Shown: positions 9,055 to 19,545 of the stretch, piece by piece | Layout: every line of letters begins with the position of its first letter | How positions within the stretch are numbered: position 1 is the first letter of the stretch | Source of the DNA: Salipiger abyssi | GTDB lineage: Bacteria > Pseudomonadota > Alphaproteobacteria > Rhodobacterales > Rhodobacteraceae | DNA length: 64,000 bases | NCBI RefSeq assembly: GCF_001975705.1 | Contig: NZ_CP015093.1 | Span: forward strand, 1,798,001-1,862,000 | Direction of reading: 5' to 3' | Program-made: the position numbers and the translations under genes | The notes under the pieces: generated by a model | What the model was told of the DNA's origin: nothing | The model's input: only the letters and a program-made list of their open reading frames with translations | Databases searched by the model: none

Positions 9055-11817
9055 ATGCTGGGGATCGGAACTATCGCGCGGAAGGTGTTCGGAACGCCGA
9101 ACGACCGCAAGATCAAGGCGACGCGCCCGCTGGTCGAAAAGATCAACGCACTGGAGCCCGAGTTCGAAAAGCTCGACGATGCCGGGCTGATCGCCAAGAC
9201 CGAGGAATTCAAGACGCGCATTGCCGAGGGCGAGAGCCTCGACAAGCTGCTGCCCGAGGCCTTTGCCAATTGCCGCGAGGGCGCCAAGCGGGCGCTGGGG
9301 CTGCGCGCCTTCGACACGCAGCTGATGGGCGGGATCTTTCTGCACCAGGGCAATATCTCGGAAATGAAGACCGGCGAGGGCAAGACCCTCGTCGCGACCT
9401 TTCCGGCCTATCTCAACGCGCTGACCGGCAAGGGCGTGCATATCGTCACCGTCAACGACTACCTCGCCCGCCGCGACGCGGAGTGGATGAGCAAGGTCTA
9501 CGGTGCGCTGGGTCTGACGACCGGCGTCGTCTATCCGCAGCAGGACGAGGGCGAGAAGAAACAGGCCTATGCCGCCGATGTCACCTATGCCACGAATAAC
9601 GAGCTGGGCTTCGACTATCTGCGCGACAATATGAAATCCGAGCTGACCCAGATGATGCAGCGCGGGCATTACTTCGCCATCGTCGACGAGGTGGACAGCA
9701 TCCTGATCGACGAGGCGCGTACGCCGCTGATCATCTCGGGGCCGAGCCAGGACCGCTCGGATCTTTATCTCTCCATCGACAAGCTGATCCCCGAACTCGA
9801 CGACGACGCCTTTACCATCGACGAAAAGACCCGCAACGTCACCTTCACCGACGAGGGCAACGAGGCGCTGGAGCAGGTTCTGCATCAGCGCGGCATTCTG
9901 GCCGAGGGTCAGTCGCTCTACGATCCCGAAAGCACCACGGTGGTGCATCACGTCAACCAGGGTCTGCGGGCGCACAAGCTCTATACCCGCGACAAGGATT
10001 ACATCGTCCGCGACGGGCAGGTGGTGCTGATCGACGAATTCACCGGCCGGATGATGGCGGGCCGCCGCCTGTCGGACGGTCTGCATCAGGCCATCGAGGC
10101 CAAGGAGGGCTGCCAGATCCAGCCCGAGAACGTGACGCTGGCGCAGGTCACCTTCCAGAACTATTTCCGGCTTTATGAAAAACTGTCGGGCATGACCGGC
10201 ACGGCGGTCACCGAGGCCGAGGAATTCATGGAGATCTACGGGCTGGGCGTGGTCGAGGTGCCGACCAACCGGCCCATCGCGCGGATCGACGACGACGACA
10301 AGGTCTACCGCACCGCGCAGGAGAAATACGCCGCCATCGTCGACGAGATCCAGGAAGCGCATGAGAAGGGCCAGCCGGTTCTCGTGGGCACCACCTCGAT
10401 CGAGAAATCCGAGATGCTGTCGCAGCTGCTGACCCGGGCGGGGCTCAAGCACAACGTGCTGAACGCGCGCCAGCACGAGCAGGAGGCGCAGATCGTCGCC
10501 GATGCCGGCAAGCTGGGCGCGGTGACCATCGCCACCAACATGGCGGGCCGGGGCACCGACATCAAACTCGGCGGCAATGTGGATTTCCAGGTGATGGAGG
10601 CCATCGCCGCGGATCCGGAGGGCGACCCCGAGGAGATCCGGAAACGGATCGAGGAGGCGCATGCCGCCGACGAAGAGAAGGTGAAAGAGGCCGGCGGGCT
10701 CTTCGTGCTGGCCACCGAGCGCCATGAAAGCCGCCGCATCGACAACCAGCTTCGCGGTCGCTCCGGTCGTCAGGGCGATCCGGGGCGCAGCTCCTTCTAT
10801 CTCTCGCTCGAAGACGACCTGATGCGCATCTTCGGCTCGGAACGGCTCGACAAGATGCTGTCCCGGCTGGGTATGAAAGAGGGCGAGGCCATCGTTCACC
10901 CCTGGGTGAACAAGTCGCTGGAACGCGCCCAGGCCAAGGTCGAGGGGCGCAACTTCGACATCCGCAAGCAGCTGCTGAAATTCGACGACGTGATGAACGA
11001 CCAGCGCAAGGTGATCTTTGCGCAGCGTCTGGAGATCATGGAAACGGCGGACCTTTCGGAGATCGTGCAGGACATGCGCCACGAGGTGATCGACGAGCTG
11101 GTCGATATCTATGTGCCGCCGAAGACCTATGCCGATCAGTGGGACACGCAGGGGCTCTATGCCGCGGCGCTCGAAAAGCTCAGCCTCGATCTGCCGGTGA
11201 TCAAATGGGGCGAGGAAGAGGGCGTCGACGCCGAGGTGATCCGCGAGCGCATGGAAGAGGCCTCCGACAATTTCATGGCGGAAAAGGCCGAGGCTTTCGG
11301 CGCCGACACCATGCGCCAGATCGAAAAGCAGGTGCTGCTCCAGACCATCGACACCAAATGGCGCGAGCATCTGCTGACGCTGGAACATCTGCGCTCGGTC
11401 GTGGGGTTCCGTGGCTACGCGCAGCGCGATCCGCTGAACGAATACAAGACCGAGGCCTTCCAGCTCTTCGAATCCATGCTCGAATCGCTGCGTGAGACGG
11501 TGACGGAACAGCTCTCGCGCATCCGCCCGATGACCGAGGAAGAGCAGCAGGCGATGATGCAGCAGCTCGCCCAGCAGCGCGCGCAGTTGCGCGAGCAGGC
11601 CGAGGCTGGCGCTGCGGCGCATCCGGCGGCTCCGGGCGAGCCCGACGCGCCGGCGCCCGCAGCGGGACCGGCGGCGGCGGCGGCGGAAACCGCCGCGGCT
11701 GCGGTGGAGGGGTTCGACGAGAACAATCCCGATACCTGGGGCAATCCTGGCCGGAACGATCTCTGCCCCTGCGGCTCGGGAAAGAAATTCAAGCATTGCC
11801 ATGGTCGTCTCGCCTAA
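9055..11817 (+). CDS. secA: protein translocase ATPase SecA
   Basis: 920 residues. SecA drives preproteins through SecYEG using ATP. Motifs seen: Walker A MKTGEGKT (about 104-111), [16 protein letters not shown] (about 211-226), the [16 protein letters not shown] motif, and [12 protein letters not shown] Pro/Ala-rich linker leads to the C-terminal zinc-binding tail [14 protein letters not shown] (about 904-917), which binds SecB and lipids. The ATG at 9055 gives [13 protein letters not shown], the N-terminus I expect for this group. A hairpin terminator lies 29 bases after the stop. Confidence 0.97.
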   Translation: MLGIGTIARKVFGTPNDRKIKATRPLVEKINALEPEFEKLDDAGLIAKTEEFKTRIAEGESLDKLLPEAFANCREGAKRALGLRAFDTQLMGGIFLHQGNISEMKTGEGKTLVATFPAYLNALTGKGVHIVTVNDYLARRDAEWMSKVYGALGLTTGVVYPQQDEGEKKQAYAADVTYATNNELGFDYLRDNMKSELTQMMQRGHYFAIVDEVDSILIDEARTPLIISGPSQDRSDLYLSIDKLIPELDDDAFTIDEKTRNVTFTDEGNEALEQVLHQRGILAEGQSLYDPESTTVVHHVNQGLRAHKLYTRDKDYIVRDGQVVLIDEFTGRMMAGRRLSDGLHQAIEAKEGCQIQPENVTLAQVTFQNYFRLYEKLSGMTGTAVTEAEEFMEIYGLGVVEVPTNRPIARIDDDDKVYRTAQEKYAAIVDEIQEAHEKGQPVLVGTTSIEKSEMLSQLLTRAGLKHNVLNARQHEQEAQIVADAGKLGAVTIATNMAGRGTDIKLGGNVDFQVMEAIAADPEGDPEEIRKRIEEAHAADEEKVKEAGGLFVLATERHESRRIDNQLRGRSGRQGDPGRSSFYLSLEDDLMRIFGSERLDKMLSRLGMKEGEAIVHPWVNKSLERAQAKVEGRNFDIRKQLLKFDDVMNDQRKVIFAQRLEIMETADLSEIVQDMRHEVIDELVDIYVPPKTYADQWDTQGLYAAALEKLSLDLPVIKWGEEEGVDAEVIRERMEEASDNFMAEKAEAFGADTMRQIEKQVLLQTIDTKWREHLLTLEHLRSVVGFRGYAQRDPLNEYKTEAFQLFESMLESLRETVTEQLSRIRPMTEEEQQAMMQQLAQQRAQLREQAEAGAAAHPAAPGEPDAPAPAAGPAAAAAETAAAAVEGFDENNPDTWGNPGRNDLCPCGSGKKFKHCHGRLA

Positions 11818-11845
11818 GACAGGCTTGTCATCGCGAGCTTGGGAG

Positions 11846-11869
11846 ACGGGGCGCTGCGGCGCCCCGTTT
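11846..11869 (+). terminator. intrinsic terminator after secA
   Basis: A perfect 9-bp stem (11846-11854 with 11859-11867) with a four-base loop and a short T tract, 29 bases past the secA stop. Confidence 0.75.
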
Positions 11870-11966
11870 CGCGTCAGAATGACTCCCCGCTTATGCCGCA
11901 ACAGCGCCTCTTTTTGGGCTCAGATTGTTTCCAGTTTGGAAGAGTGAGCAGATAGCGGAGGCCGGT

Positions 11967-12932
11967 ATGGCACGCCTCAAGACATATTTCCTGGCCGCGG
12001 CGACGGTCTTTACCGCCCTGGCGATCGGCTATGTGATGCAGCATGGCAGCACGCCGGATCAGGCCGGGCTGGACCGGTCCGAAGAGATCGTGGTGCGCGA
12101 TATCACCGACACCTCCTCGGCGGCGATGCCGCGTCTGCCCTCGGACGATGTGGCGGCGAAGCTGCCCGACGCCGGCATTCAGCGGGTCGCGGCGGAGCGC
12201 ATGACGGCGCCTGCCGAGCCGCTGCCGCAGGAGCGCGCCACCGCCGGTTTCGACTGCGATATCTCGCTGAGCGCGGCGGCCAATGCCGGCGCCATGGTCG
12301 ACCTCAAGCTGTCGGCGCCCTGCTACGCCTCCGAACGCGTGACGATCCATCACCACGGGCTGATGTTCACCGAGATCACCCGACCCGATGGCACCCTGCG
12401 GGTCAGTGTTCCGGCGCTCTCCACCCGGGCGCTCTTCATCGCCTCCTTTGATGGCGGCGACGGCGCGACCGCCAGCGCCGAGGTGCCGGCGCTGCCGTTC
12501 TACGACCGCGTCGTGCTGCAATGGAAGGGCGATACCGGGCTGCAACTGCATGCCCGCGAATTCGGCGCCTCCTATTTCACCGAAGGTCATGTCTGGGCCG
12601 CCTCTGCCGGCGATCTGTCGCGGACCGCAAAGGGCGAGGGCGGGTTCCTGACGCGGCTCGGCAATGCCGATGCCACCGCGCCGCTGATCGCGGAGATCTA
12701 CAGCTTTCCCGTGGGCACCAGCAAGCTGAGCGGGCAGATTGCGCTGACCGTCGAGGCCGAGGTGACCGAGGCCAATTGCGGCGCGCAGGTCGAGGCGCAG
12801 ACGCTGGAGCGCCATGGCGACACGCCGCTGCGGGTCCGCGATCTGACGCTGGACGTGCCGACCTGCGACAGCACGGGCGATTTTCTGGTGTTGAAAAACC
12901 TCATCGAAGACCTGAAGATCGCCGGCAACTGA
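11967..12932 (+). CDS. membrane-anchored periplasmic protein of unknown function, downstream of secA
   Basis: 321 residues from the ATG at 11967. A basic start (MARLKTYF) and hydrophobic segment (about 8-25) ending GYVMQHG look like a signal anchor. The rest is soluble, with Cys residues in C-D-I and in the pairs NCGAQ / TCDST that could form disulfides in the periplasm. I recognise no domain. Such genes are sometimes annotated as translocase because they sit next to secA, but nothing in the sequence supports a translocation activity. The secA terminator lies in between; the following gene begins 26 bases later on the same strand, so these two probably form a unit. Confidence 0.7.
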   Translation: MARLKTYFLAAATVFTALAIGYVMQHGSTPDQAGLDRSEEIVVRDITDTSSAAMPRLPSDDVAAKLPDAGIQRVAAERMTAPAEPLPQERATAGFDCDISLSAAANAGAMVDLKLSAPCYASERVTIHHHGLMFTEITRPDGTLRVSVPALSTRALFIASFDGGDGATASAEVPALPFYDRVVLQWKGDTGLQLHAREFGASYFTEGHVWAASAGDLSRTAKGEGGFLTRLGNADATAPLIAEIYSFPVGTSKLSGQIALTVEAEVTEANCGAQVEAQTLERHGDTPLRVRDLTLDVPTCDSTGDFLVLKNLIEDLKIAGN

Positions 12933-12957
12933 CAGGGGCAACCGGGATCATTCTTTC

Positions 12958-14511
12958 ATGAGGGCGTTTCGTGCGGCGGTCTTCGCCGCACTTTTCTTTG
13001 TCGCGGGGCCGCTCTGGGCGCAGGACATCACCCTGCGCTCGCGCGATGGCGGCATCGAGCTCACCGGCACGCTGCTGGGCTTCGACGGCGAGTTCTACCG
13101 CATGCAGAGCCGTTTCGGCGAGCTGACGGTGGACAGCTCCGGCGTGCTCTGCGAGGGGCCGGGCTGCCCGTCGCTGACCGATTTCGTCGCCGAGATGCGG
13201 GTCTCGGGCTCCGCCACAATCGGCGAGGTGCTGATGCCCGCGCTGCTCGAGGGCTTTGCGCTGCGCAACGGGCTGAGCGCCGCGCGCGAGCCGATGGAGG
13301 CACGGCGGTTTCGCTACATCCTCACCGACCCGGATGAGGACCGCGTCGTCGGCCGCTTCGATTTCCATGTGACCAGCACCGATGAGGGCTTTGCCGATCT
13401 GCTGGCGGACGAGGCCGATATCGTCATGGCCCTGCGCGAGATACGGCCCGCCGAGCTGCGCCTTGCCAGCGACGCGGGGCTGGGCGACCTGGCGCATCCC
13501 AACCGCAGCCGCGTGCTGGCGCTCGACGCGATGATCCCGGTGGTGGCGGCGAACAACCCGGTCGATGCGATCTCGCTCTCGGATCTGGCGCGGGTGCTGT
13601 CGGGCCGGCTGCGCAACTGGCGCGAGCTGGGCGGGCCGGACGCGCCGGTGGTGCTGCATCTGCGCAATGCCTCTTCGGGCCTGTCGCAGGGGATCGAGGA
13701 CCGGTTGTTGCAGCCGTCCGAGCTGGAATTGCATGGCGAGATCGCGCGCCATGACAGCAATACCGCGCTGTCGCGCGCGGTGGGGCGCGATCCGTTCGGC
13801 ATCGGGCTGGCGAGCTATTCCGAGATCGGCAATACCAAGCCGCTCTATCTCACCGGAAGCTGCGGCTTTCACCTGCGCGGGCGCCGGGCGGCGATCAAGA
13901 CCGAGGATTATCCGCTGACCGCGCCGATGTTTCTCTACCTTCCGGCGCGGCGGCTGCCGGCGCTGGCGCGGGAGTTTTTGGCCTATACCAGAAGCTCGCC
14001 GGCGCAGATCGTGATCCGCCGCGCCGGTTTCGTCGATCAGGCGCCGGAGGAGATCCCCCTGAACCAGCAGGGCGACCGGCTGGCCAATGCCGTTGCGGTG
14101 GCAGAGGGCGAGGAGGGGCTCGCCGGATTGCAGCGCATGGTGCGGGTGATGGCGCCAATGCGGCGGCTGACCACCTCGTTCCGGTTCGAACCGGGCTCGG
14201 CGCGGCTCGATGCGCAATCGCGTTCGAATGTGCAACAGCTGGCGCGCTCGCTGGAGGCGGGGGAGTATGACGGGCGGCGGCTGGTCTTTGTGGGCTTTTC
14301 CGACGGGCAGGGGCCGGCACGGGGCAATCTGGAGATCGCCCGGGAGCGCGCCGATGCGGTGCGCGGGGCGGTGATGCAGACAGCGGAGGCGGCCGATCTG
14401 GATCGTATCGACCTGGTGACGGAGGCGTTTGGCGAGGCGATGCCGATGGCCTGTGACGATACCGTTTGGGGGCGGCAGGTGAACCGGCGCGTCGAGGTCT
14501 GGCTGCGCTGA
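12958..14511 (+). CDS. periplasmic phosphate-binding-like protein with a C-terminal OmpA domain
   Basis: 517 residues. Signal peptide 1-21 (cleavage after GPLWA). Residues about 75-370 resemble PstS-type periplasmic binding proteins (TIGEVLMPALLEGFAL, RFDFHVTSTDEGFADLLADEADI, LSGRLRNWRELGG). Residues about 404-517 form an OmpA/MotB-type peptidoglycan-binding domain (TTSFRFEPGSARLD, then FVGFSDGQG and NRRVEVWLR). This fusion would tether a ligand-binding module to the cell wall. Whether the binding site still holds phosphate cannot be told. No pst transporter genes are nearby. A 13-bp inverted repeat follows the stop. Confidence 0.82.
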   Translation: MRAFRAAVFAALFFVAGPLWAQDITLRSRDGGIELTGTLLGFDGEFYRMQSRFGELTVDSSGVLCEGPGCPSLTDFVAEMRVSGSATIGEVLMPALLEGFALRNGLSAAREPMEARRFRYILTDPDEDRVVGRFDFHVTSTDEGFADLLADEADIVMALREIRPAELRLASDAGLGDLAHPNRSRVLALDAMIPVVAANNPVDAISLSDLARVLSGRLRNWRELGGPDAPVVLHLRNASSGLSQGIEDRLLQPSELELHGEIARHDSNTALSRAVGRDPFGIGLASYSEIGNTKPLYLTGSCGFHLRGRRAAIKTEDYPLTAPMFLYLPARRLPALAREFLAYTRSSPAQIVIRRAGFVDQAPEEIPLNQQGDRLANAVAVAEGEEGLAGLQRMVRVMAPMRRLTTSFRFEPGSARLDAQSRSNVQQLARSLEAGEYDGRRLVFVGFSDGQGPARGNLEIARERADAVRGAVMQTAEAADLDRIDLVTEAFGEAMPMACDDTVWGRQVNRRVEVWLR

Positions 14512-14520
14512 GCCGAAGAG

Positions 14521-14563
14521 GCCCGCAAGGGCTGAGGAGGCGTCTCGTCAAGCCCTTGCGGGC
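14521..14563. terminator. long-loop inverted repeat between two convergent genes
   Basis: Perfect 13-bp arms 14521-14533 and 14551-14563 separated by 17 bases, between the ends of the OmpA-fusion gene and radC. The right arm with its left flank (14544-14563) recurs exactly at 23387-23406. Confidence 0.6.
14544..14563. repeat. 20-bp repeat, copy 1 of 2
   Basis: Identical to 23387-23406, and both copies continue with a base change then TTCCTCG, giving 28 bases with one mismatch. Each copy lies just past the end of a gene. It may be a dispersed terminator-like repeat. Confidence 0.6.
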
Positions 14564-14577
14564 GTTCCTCGACCCCT

Positions 14578-15348
14578 CTAGAGCAAGCCCTCGCTGCGAA
14601 AGCTGAGTTCGCGTGAGCGACCGATCACGAGATGATCGTGCAGCGTGATGCCCAGCGCATCGGCGGCGAGCTGGATCTGCATCGTCATGTCGATATCAGA
14701 CTGGCTGGGCGTAGGATCTCCCGACGGGTGGTTGTGCACCAGAATGAGCGCGCTGGCATTCAGCTCCAGCGCCCGTTTGACCACCTCGCGGGGATAGACC
14801 GGCACATGATCCACCGTGCCGCGCGCCTGCGGCTCGTCGGCGATCAGCACGTTCTTGCGGTCGAGAAACAGGATGCGGAACTGCTCGGTATCGCGATGCG
14901 CCATGGCGGTCTGACAATAATCGAGCAGCGCCTCCCAGGAGCTGACCACCTGCTTTTGCAGTACCCTTGAGCGCGCCAGCCGATGCGCCGCCGCTTCGAC
15001 GATCTTCAGCTCTGTCACCACCGCATCGCCGATGCCCGGGATCTCCTGCAACCGCGCTGGCGGGGCGGAGAGCACGCCGCTGAAATCGCCGAAGGCCTCG
15101 AGCAGTGCGCGGGCGAGCGGTTTCACGTCGCGGCGGGGAATGGCGCGGAACAGGACCAGTTCCAGCATCTCATAATCCGGCAGCGCATCGGCCCCGCCCG
15201 CAAGAAAACGCTCGCGCAGCCGCGCCCGGTGATCGCGCAGATAGGAGGGCAGGGGGCGGGCCCCCTCCACCGCGAAGGCGGGCGCCTCGTCATGGGCGAA
15301 AAGGCTGGCCTGGGAATCGGAAAACTGGCGCGCGCGGGTCATGGGCAA
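14578..15348 (-). CDS. radC: RadC family JAB/MPN-domain protein
   Basis: 256 residues. An N-terminal helix-hairpin-helix region ([11 protein letters not shown] near residue 101) is followed by the RadC/JAMM metalloprotease-like domain with its HxHx7SxxD metal-binding signature intact (His205, His207, Ser215, Asp218 in [14 protein letters not shown]). The family name comes from an old DNA-repair assignment that was later withdrawn, so the substrate remains unknown. An alternative ATG two codons downstream is equally possible. It follows dnaJ but is separated from it by two inverted repeats, so independent transcription is likely. Confidence 0.88.
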   Translation of the reverse strand: MPMTRARQFSDSQASLFAHDEAPAFAVEGARPLPSYLRDHRARLRERFLAGGADALPDYEMLELVLFRAIPRRDVKPLARALLEAFGDFSGVLSAPPARLQEIPGIGDAVVTELKIVEAAAHRLARSRVLQKQVVSSWEALLDYCQTAMAHRDTEQFRILFLDRKNVLIADEPQARGTVDHVPVYPREVVKRALELNASALILVHNHPSGDPTPSQSDIDMTMQIQLAADALGITLHDHLVIGRSRELSFRSEGLL

Positions 15349-15385
15349 AGCCTCGCGCGGTGGGGTTAGGGAAGGGTTAACGTGA

Positions 15386-15415
15386 AACGGGCCGCGCTGG
15401 GAGGCGCGGCCCGTT
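15386..15415. terminator. 12-bp inverted repeat between dnaJ and radC
   Basis: Perfect arms 15386-15397 and 15404-15415 around a six-base loop; read on the minus strand it ends in a short T-rich stretch. Likely a terminator for dnaJ(K). Confidence 0.6.
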
Positions 15416-15458
15416 GATCTGTGTCGGGCGGGGGACCCTGTCGGGGCTCCGCCTATAG

Positions 15459-15481
15459 ATCCCGGACCACAAGTCCGGGAT
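15459..15481. repeat. 9-bp inverted repeat directly after the dnaJ stop
   Basis: Perfect arms 15459-15467 and 15473-15481 with a five-base loop, one base beyond dnaJ. No T run follows on the minus strand, so it could be a transcript-stabilising hairpin rather than a terminator. Confidence 0.5.
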
Positions 15482-16639
15482 TTACCCCTTCATCGAATCC
15501 CAGAAGTTCTTCACCGACGAGAAGAAGCTGTGCGATTCCGGGTTGTTGTCTTCGCTCTGCTCCTCGAACTCGCGCAGCAGCTCTTTCTGGCGCGAGGTCA
15601 GGTTCACCGGCGTTTCGACGGCCAGCTCGATGAACATGTCGCCCGCCGCGCCGCCGCGCAGCGCCGGCATGCCTTTGCCGCGCAGGCGCATCTGCCGGCC
15701 CGACTGGCTGCCCGCCGGGATCTTCACCCGCGACCGGCCACCGTCGATTGTCGGCACCTCGATATCGCCCCCCAGCGCCGCCGTGGTCATCGACACCGGT
15801 ACGCGGCAATGCAGCTCGGGCCCCTCGCGCTCGAAGATCTCGTGCCGCTTCACCTCGATGAAGATATAGAGATCGCCCGGAGGCCCGCCGCGCATGCCCG
15901 CTTCGCCCTCGCCGGCAAGCCGGATACGGGTGCCGGTCTCGACGCCTGCGGGGATGTTCACCGACAGCGCGCGTTCTTTCTGCACGCGGCCCATGCCGCC
16001 GCATTTCTGGCAGGGATTCTTGATGATCTGGCCCAGCCCCGAACAGGTCGGACAGGTGCGCTCCACGGTAAAGAAACCCTGCGTCGCGCGCACCTTGCCC
16101 ATGCCGGAACAGGTCGGGCAGGTCACCGGCTCGGCACCGCCTTCGGCGCCGGAGCCGTTGCATTCGCCGCATTGCACCGAGGTCGGCACGTTGATCGTCT
16201 TCTGGAGACCGCCATAGGCCTCCTCCAGCGTCACGCGCAGATTGTAGCGCAGATCGGCCCCGCGTGCGGCACGCTGCCGCCCGCCGCCGCCCTGGCGTCC
16301 GCCCATGAAATCGCCGAAGAGATCGTCGAACACATCGGAAAACGCGCTGGCGAAATCGCCCTGGCCACCCTGAAAGCCGCCGCCGGGTCGCTGGCCGCCG
16401 CCGCCCATGCCGCCTTCGAAAGCGGCGTGGCCGAAGCGGTCATAGGCCGCCTTCTTCTCGGCGTCCTTCAGAACCTCGTAAGCTTCGTTCGCTTCCTTGA
16501 ACTGGGCCTCGGCTTCGGGATTGTCGGCGTTGCGGTCGGGGTGAAGCTCCTTGGCCTTCTTGCGATAGGCCTTCTTGATTTCGTCCGCGGAGGCACCCTT
16601 GCTGACACCGAGCACGTCGTAAAAGTCACGCTTGGACAT
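15482..16639 (-). CDS. dnaJ: chaperone DnaJ (Hsp40)
   Basis: 385 residues. DnaJ delivers unfolded clients to DnaK and stimulates its ATPase. J domain at about 1-70 with His33-Pro34-Asp35; Gly/Phe-rich linker about 75-125; four CXXCXGXG zinc modules (about 148-220); C-terminal substrate-binding domain. A near-perfect AGGAGGG lies seven bases before the ATG. It is downstream of dnaK across an 80-base gap that carries a terminator-like hairpin, which would lower dnaJ expression relative to dnaK. Confidence 0.97.
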   Translation of the reverse strand: MSKRDFYDVLGVSKGASADEIKKAYRKKAKELHPDRNADNPEAEAQFKEANEAYEVLKDAEKKAAYDRFGHAAFEGGMGGGGQRPGGGFQGGQGDFASAFSDVFDDLFGDFMGGRQGGGGRQRAARGADLRYNLRVTLEEAYGGLQKTINVPTSVQCGECNGSGAEGGAEPVTCPTCSGMGKVRATQGFFTVERTCPTCSGLGQIIKNPCQKCGGMGRVQKERALSVNIPAGVETGTRIRLAGEGEAGMRGGPPGDLYIFIEVKRHEIFEREGPELHCRVPVSMTTAALGGDIEVPTIDGGRSRVKIPAGSQSGRQMRLRGKGMPALRGGAAGDMFIELAVETPVNLTSRQKELLREFEEQSEDNNPESHSFFSSVKNFWDSMKG

Positions 16640-16665
16640 TCATGCCCTCCTTTTGTCCGGAACGG

Positions 16666-16696
16666 AAAAGGGCCGGCCCGGCGCCCGGACCGGCCC
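16666..16696 (-). terminator. hairpin between dnaK and dnaJ
   Basis: On the minus strand, a 7-bp GC stem (16696-16690 with 16676-16670) is followed by four T. Partial termination here would reduce dnaJ relative to dnaK. Confidence 0.55.
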
Positions 16697-16719
16697 CCGT
16701 TCTGTTCCGTGGCCTCAGC

Positions 16720-18651
16720 TCAGCTGCTGCGCTTGTCGTTGCCCAGATCCTCGAAATCCGCGTCGACGATATCGTCGTCGGAAGCGGAGGATCCGGCCTC
16801 GTCGGCGCCTTCGGGGCTGTCGGAGCCCTCACCGGCTTCGGCCTGCGCCTTGTAGATCGCCTCGCCCAGACGCATGGCCACTTCGGTCACGTTCTGGATG
16901 CCGGATTTGATCTTCTCAGCGGTCACATCGTCCTTCTCGAGATCTTCCTTGAGCGCGGACACGGCCAGCTCGATGGCTTCGATGGTCGACGGATCGACCT
17001 TGTCGCCATGCTCTTCCATCGACTTCTCGGTCGAGTGGACGAGGCTCTCGGCCTGGTTGCGGGCCTCGACGAGATCGCGGCGCTCCTTGTCCTTCTCGGC
17101 GTTTTCCTCGGCGTCCTTGACCATCTGTTCGATGTCGTCGTCCGAGAGACCGCCGGAGGCCTGGATGGTGATCTTCTGCTCCTTGCCGGTGCCCTTGTCC
17201 TTGGCCGACACGGAGACGATGCCGTTGGCGTCGATGTCGAAGGTCACCTCGATCTGCGGCATGCCGCGCGGTGCCGGCGGGATGTTCTCGAGGTTGAACT
17301 GGCCCAGCAGCTTGTTGTCCGCCGCCATCTCGCGCTCGCCCTGGAAGACCCGGATCGTCACCGCGCCCTGGTTGTCCTCGGCGGTGGAGAAGATCTGGCT
17401 CTTCTTGGTCGGGATCGTGGTGTTGCGGTCGATCAGGCGGGTGAACACGCCACCCAGCGTCTCGATGCCGAGCGACAGGGGCGTCACGTCGAGCAGCACC
17501 ACGTCCTTGACGTCGCCCTGCAGCACGCCGGCCTGAATGGCGGCGCCCATGGCGACCACCTCGTCCGGGTTCACGCCCTTATGCGGCTCCTTGCCGAAGA
17601 ACTTGGTCACCTCTTCGACGACCTTCGGCATCCGGGTCATACCGCCGACCAGAACCACCTCGTCGATCTCGTCCTTGGAGATGCCGGCGTCTTTCATCGC
17701 CGCCTGGCAGGGCTTGATCGAGGCCTTGATCAGGTCGCCCACGAGGCTTTCCAGCTTGGCGCGGGTCAGCTTCATGACCATGTGCAGCGGCTGGCCGTTC
17801 GAGCCCATCGAGATGAACGGCTGGTTGATCTCGGTCTGGGACGAGCTGGACAGCTCGATCTTGGCCTTCTCCGCCGCCTCTTTCAGACGCTGAAGCGCCA
17901 TCTTGTCGGCGGTCAGGTCGACCTGGTGCTCTTTCTTGAACTCGTCGGCGAGGTAGTTGACGATTCGCATGTCGAAGTCTTCACCGCCGAGGAACGTGTC
18001 GCCGTTGGTGGATTTCACTTCGAAGAGGCCGTCGTCGATCTCGAGAATGGTCACGTCGAAGGTGCCGCCGCCGAGGTCATAGACGGCGATGGTCTTCGAT
18101 TCCTTCTTGTCGAGACCGTAGGCCAGCGCGGCGGCCGTCGGCTCGTTGATGATGCGCAGCACTTCGAGGCCGGCGATCTTGCCGGCGTCCTTGGTGGCCT
18201 GACGCTGCTGGTCGTTGAAATAGGCCGGCACGGTGATGACCGCCTGGGTCACCTCTTCGCCGAGATAGCTCTCGGCGGTTTCCTTCATCTTGCCGAGGAT
18301 GAAGGCGGAAATCTGCGACGGGCTGTATTTTTCGCCCTTGGCTTCAACCCAAGCGTCGCCATTGCCGCCGTCGACGATTTTGTACGGCACGATCTTCTGA
18401 TCTTTGGTCACCTCCGCATCGGTGGTGCGGCGGCCGATCAGACGCTTGACGGCAAAGATGGTGGCTTCGGGGTTGGTGACGGCCTGCCGCTTGGCGGGCT
18501 GGCCGACGAGACGTTCGTCGTCGGTGAAGGCGACGATGGAGGGGGTGGTACGGGCACCCTCGGCGTTTTCGATCACGCGGGCCTGAGACCCGTCCATGAT
18601 GGCAACGCAGGAGTTGGTGGTGCCGAGGTCGATACCGATCACTTTGGCCAT
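16720..18651 (-). CDS. dnaK: molecular chaperone DnaK (Hsp70)
   Basis: 643 residues, normal length. The ATPase domain (about 1-385) opens with [16 protein letters not shown] and contains [15 protein letters not shown] and [11 protein letters not shown]. The substrate-binding domain follows ([17 protein letters not shown], then the lid), and the end is acidic ([12 protein letters not shown]). It refolds and protects proteins with DnaJ and GrpE; grpE is not in this window. A heat-shock-type promoter is visible about 110-140 bases upstream, in the gap shared with the divergent alkB. Confidence 0.98.
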   Translation of the reverse strand: MAKVIGIDLGTTNSCVAIMDGSQARVIENAEGARTTPSIVAFTDDERLVGQPAKRQAVTNPEATIFAVKRLIGRRTTDAEVTKDQKIVPYKIVDGGNGDAWVEAKGEKYSPSQISAFILGKMKETAESYLGEEVTQAVITVPAYFNDQQRQATKDAGKIAGLEVLRIINEPTAAALAYGLDKKESKTIAVYDLGGGTFDVTILEIDDGLFEVKSTNGDTFLGGEDFDMRIVNYLADEFKKEHQVDLTADKMALQRLKEAAEKAKIELSSSSQTEINQPFISMGSNGQPLHMVMKLTRAKLESLVGDLIKASIKPCQAAMKDAGISKDEIDEVVLVGGMTRMPKVVEEVTKFFGKEPHKGVNPDEVVAMGAAIQAGVLQGDVKDVVLLDVTPLSLGIETLGGVFTRLIDRNTTIPTKKSQIFSTAEDNQGAVTIRVFQGEREMAADNKLLGQFNLENIPPAPRGMPQIEVTFDIDANGIVSVSAKDKGTGKEQKITIQASGGLSDDDIEQMVKDAEENAEKDKERRDLVEARNQAESLVHSTEKSMEEHGDKVDPSTIEAIELAVSALKEDLEKDDVTAEKIKSGIQNVTEVAMRLGEAIYKAQAEAGEGSDSPEGADEAGSSASDDDIVDADFEDLGNDKRSS

Positions 18652-18764
18652 GTTCGATCCCTTTCGTAGTCAAGGCGATGACGCGAGGCGAGGGACCCGA
18701 TTACGGCATCCAGCCCCGCAAGTGTGAAATGCCGTCCGGTTGGGGCCTCGCGGCGTTCGGAGGG

Positions 18765-18794
18765 TATATAAGGAGGGGCTTTGAGCCCTGCAAG
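18765..18794 (-). promoter_or_regulatory. candidate RpoH (heat-shock) promoter of dnaK
   Basis: On the minus strand, CTTGCA (18794-18789) is followed after 13 bases by CTCCTTATATA (18775-18765). This matches the sigma-32 layout (CTTGAA, 13-14 bases, CCCCATnT) better than sigma-70. The predicted leader before the dnaK ATG is about 100 bases. Confidence 0.5.
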
Positions 18795-18870
18795 CGCCGT
18801 GCCGGGCGAGAGTCCGGCAAATGACAGGAATTTCTTTGCAGCTCGTGGCGGAATGCGGAAGAAAGTGGCC

Positions 18871-19476
18871 ATGGCAGAGTTCATCGACCGGCGCGGTTTC
18901 CGGATTTATCACGATTTTCTCGACCGCGCGGCGCAGGAGGCGCTGGTCGGGGCGCTGCGTGCCTGCCTGCGCGTGGCGCCGCTCTATCAGCCGGTGACGC
19001 CGCGCGGGCAGAAGATGTCGGTGCGCATGTCGGCGGCGGGGCGGTTCGGCTGGATCACCGACCGGCGCGGCTATCGCTACGAGGAGCGCCACCCGGACGG
19101 CATGGCCTGGCCGCCGATCCCGGCAGAGGTGATGGCGATCTGGGAGGCGGTGGCGGATTGCACCCGCGCACCGGAATGCTGCCTGATCAACTGGTACGGC
19201 GAAGGCGCCCGCATGGGGCTGCATCAGGACAAGGACGAGGCGGATTGCGCCTGCCCGGTGGTCTCGGTGTCGCTGGGCGACGAGGGTCTCTTTCGCATGG
19301 GCAACACCGAACGCGGTGGCAAGACGGAATCGGTCTGGCTGCGCTCCGGCGATGTGGTGGCGATGGGCGGCGAGGCGCGGCTGAAGCATCACGGCGTCGA
19401 CCGGATCCGCTTCGGCTCCTCGACGTTGCTGCCGCAGGGCGGGCGGATCAACCTGACGCTGCGGGTGGTCACCTGA
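18871..19476 (+). CDS. alkB: AlkB-type 2-oxoglutarate/Fe(II) dioxygenase, DNA/RNA demethylase
   Basis: 201 residues from the ATG at 18871. AlkB oxidatively removes 1-methyladenine and 3-methylcytosine. The iron ligands His118, Asp120 (GLHQDKDE) and His174 (KHHGVD), and the oxoglutarate-binding Arg192 and Arg198 (GGRINLTLR), are all present. An in-frame ATG at 18853 would add six residues. It is divergent from dnaK. Another alkylation-repair gene, an Ada-type methyltransferase, lies at 29.6 kb, but nothing suggests co-regulation. Confidence 0.92.
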   Translation: MAEFIDRRGFRIYHDFLDRAAQEALVGALRACLRVAPLYQPVTPRGQKMSVRMSAAGRFGWITDRRGYRYEERHPDGMAWPPIPAEVMAIWEAVADCTRAPECCLINWYGEGARMGLHQDKDEADCACPVVSVSLGDEGLFRMGNTERGGKTESVWLRSGDVVAMGGEARLKHHGVDRIRFGSSTLLPQGGRINLTLRVVT

Positions 19477-19545
19477 GCCGGGCCTTCAAACTTGCCCGCG
19501 CCTGCCAGGCAATCGTATAGCGGTGCGGGTAAGGGACGGACCGGA

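Noticed and set aside
8935..11901. 988-codon ORF antisense to secA
   Set aside because: Shadow of a GC-rich gene; low-complexity translation, no family motif, and the sense strand encodes a complete SecA.
16642..18669. 675-codon ORF antisense to dnaK
   Set aside because: Shadow of dnaK that also reads through the dnaK-dnaJ terminator.
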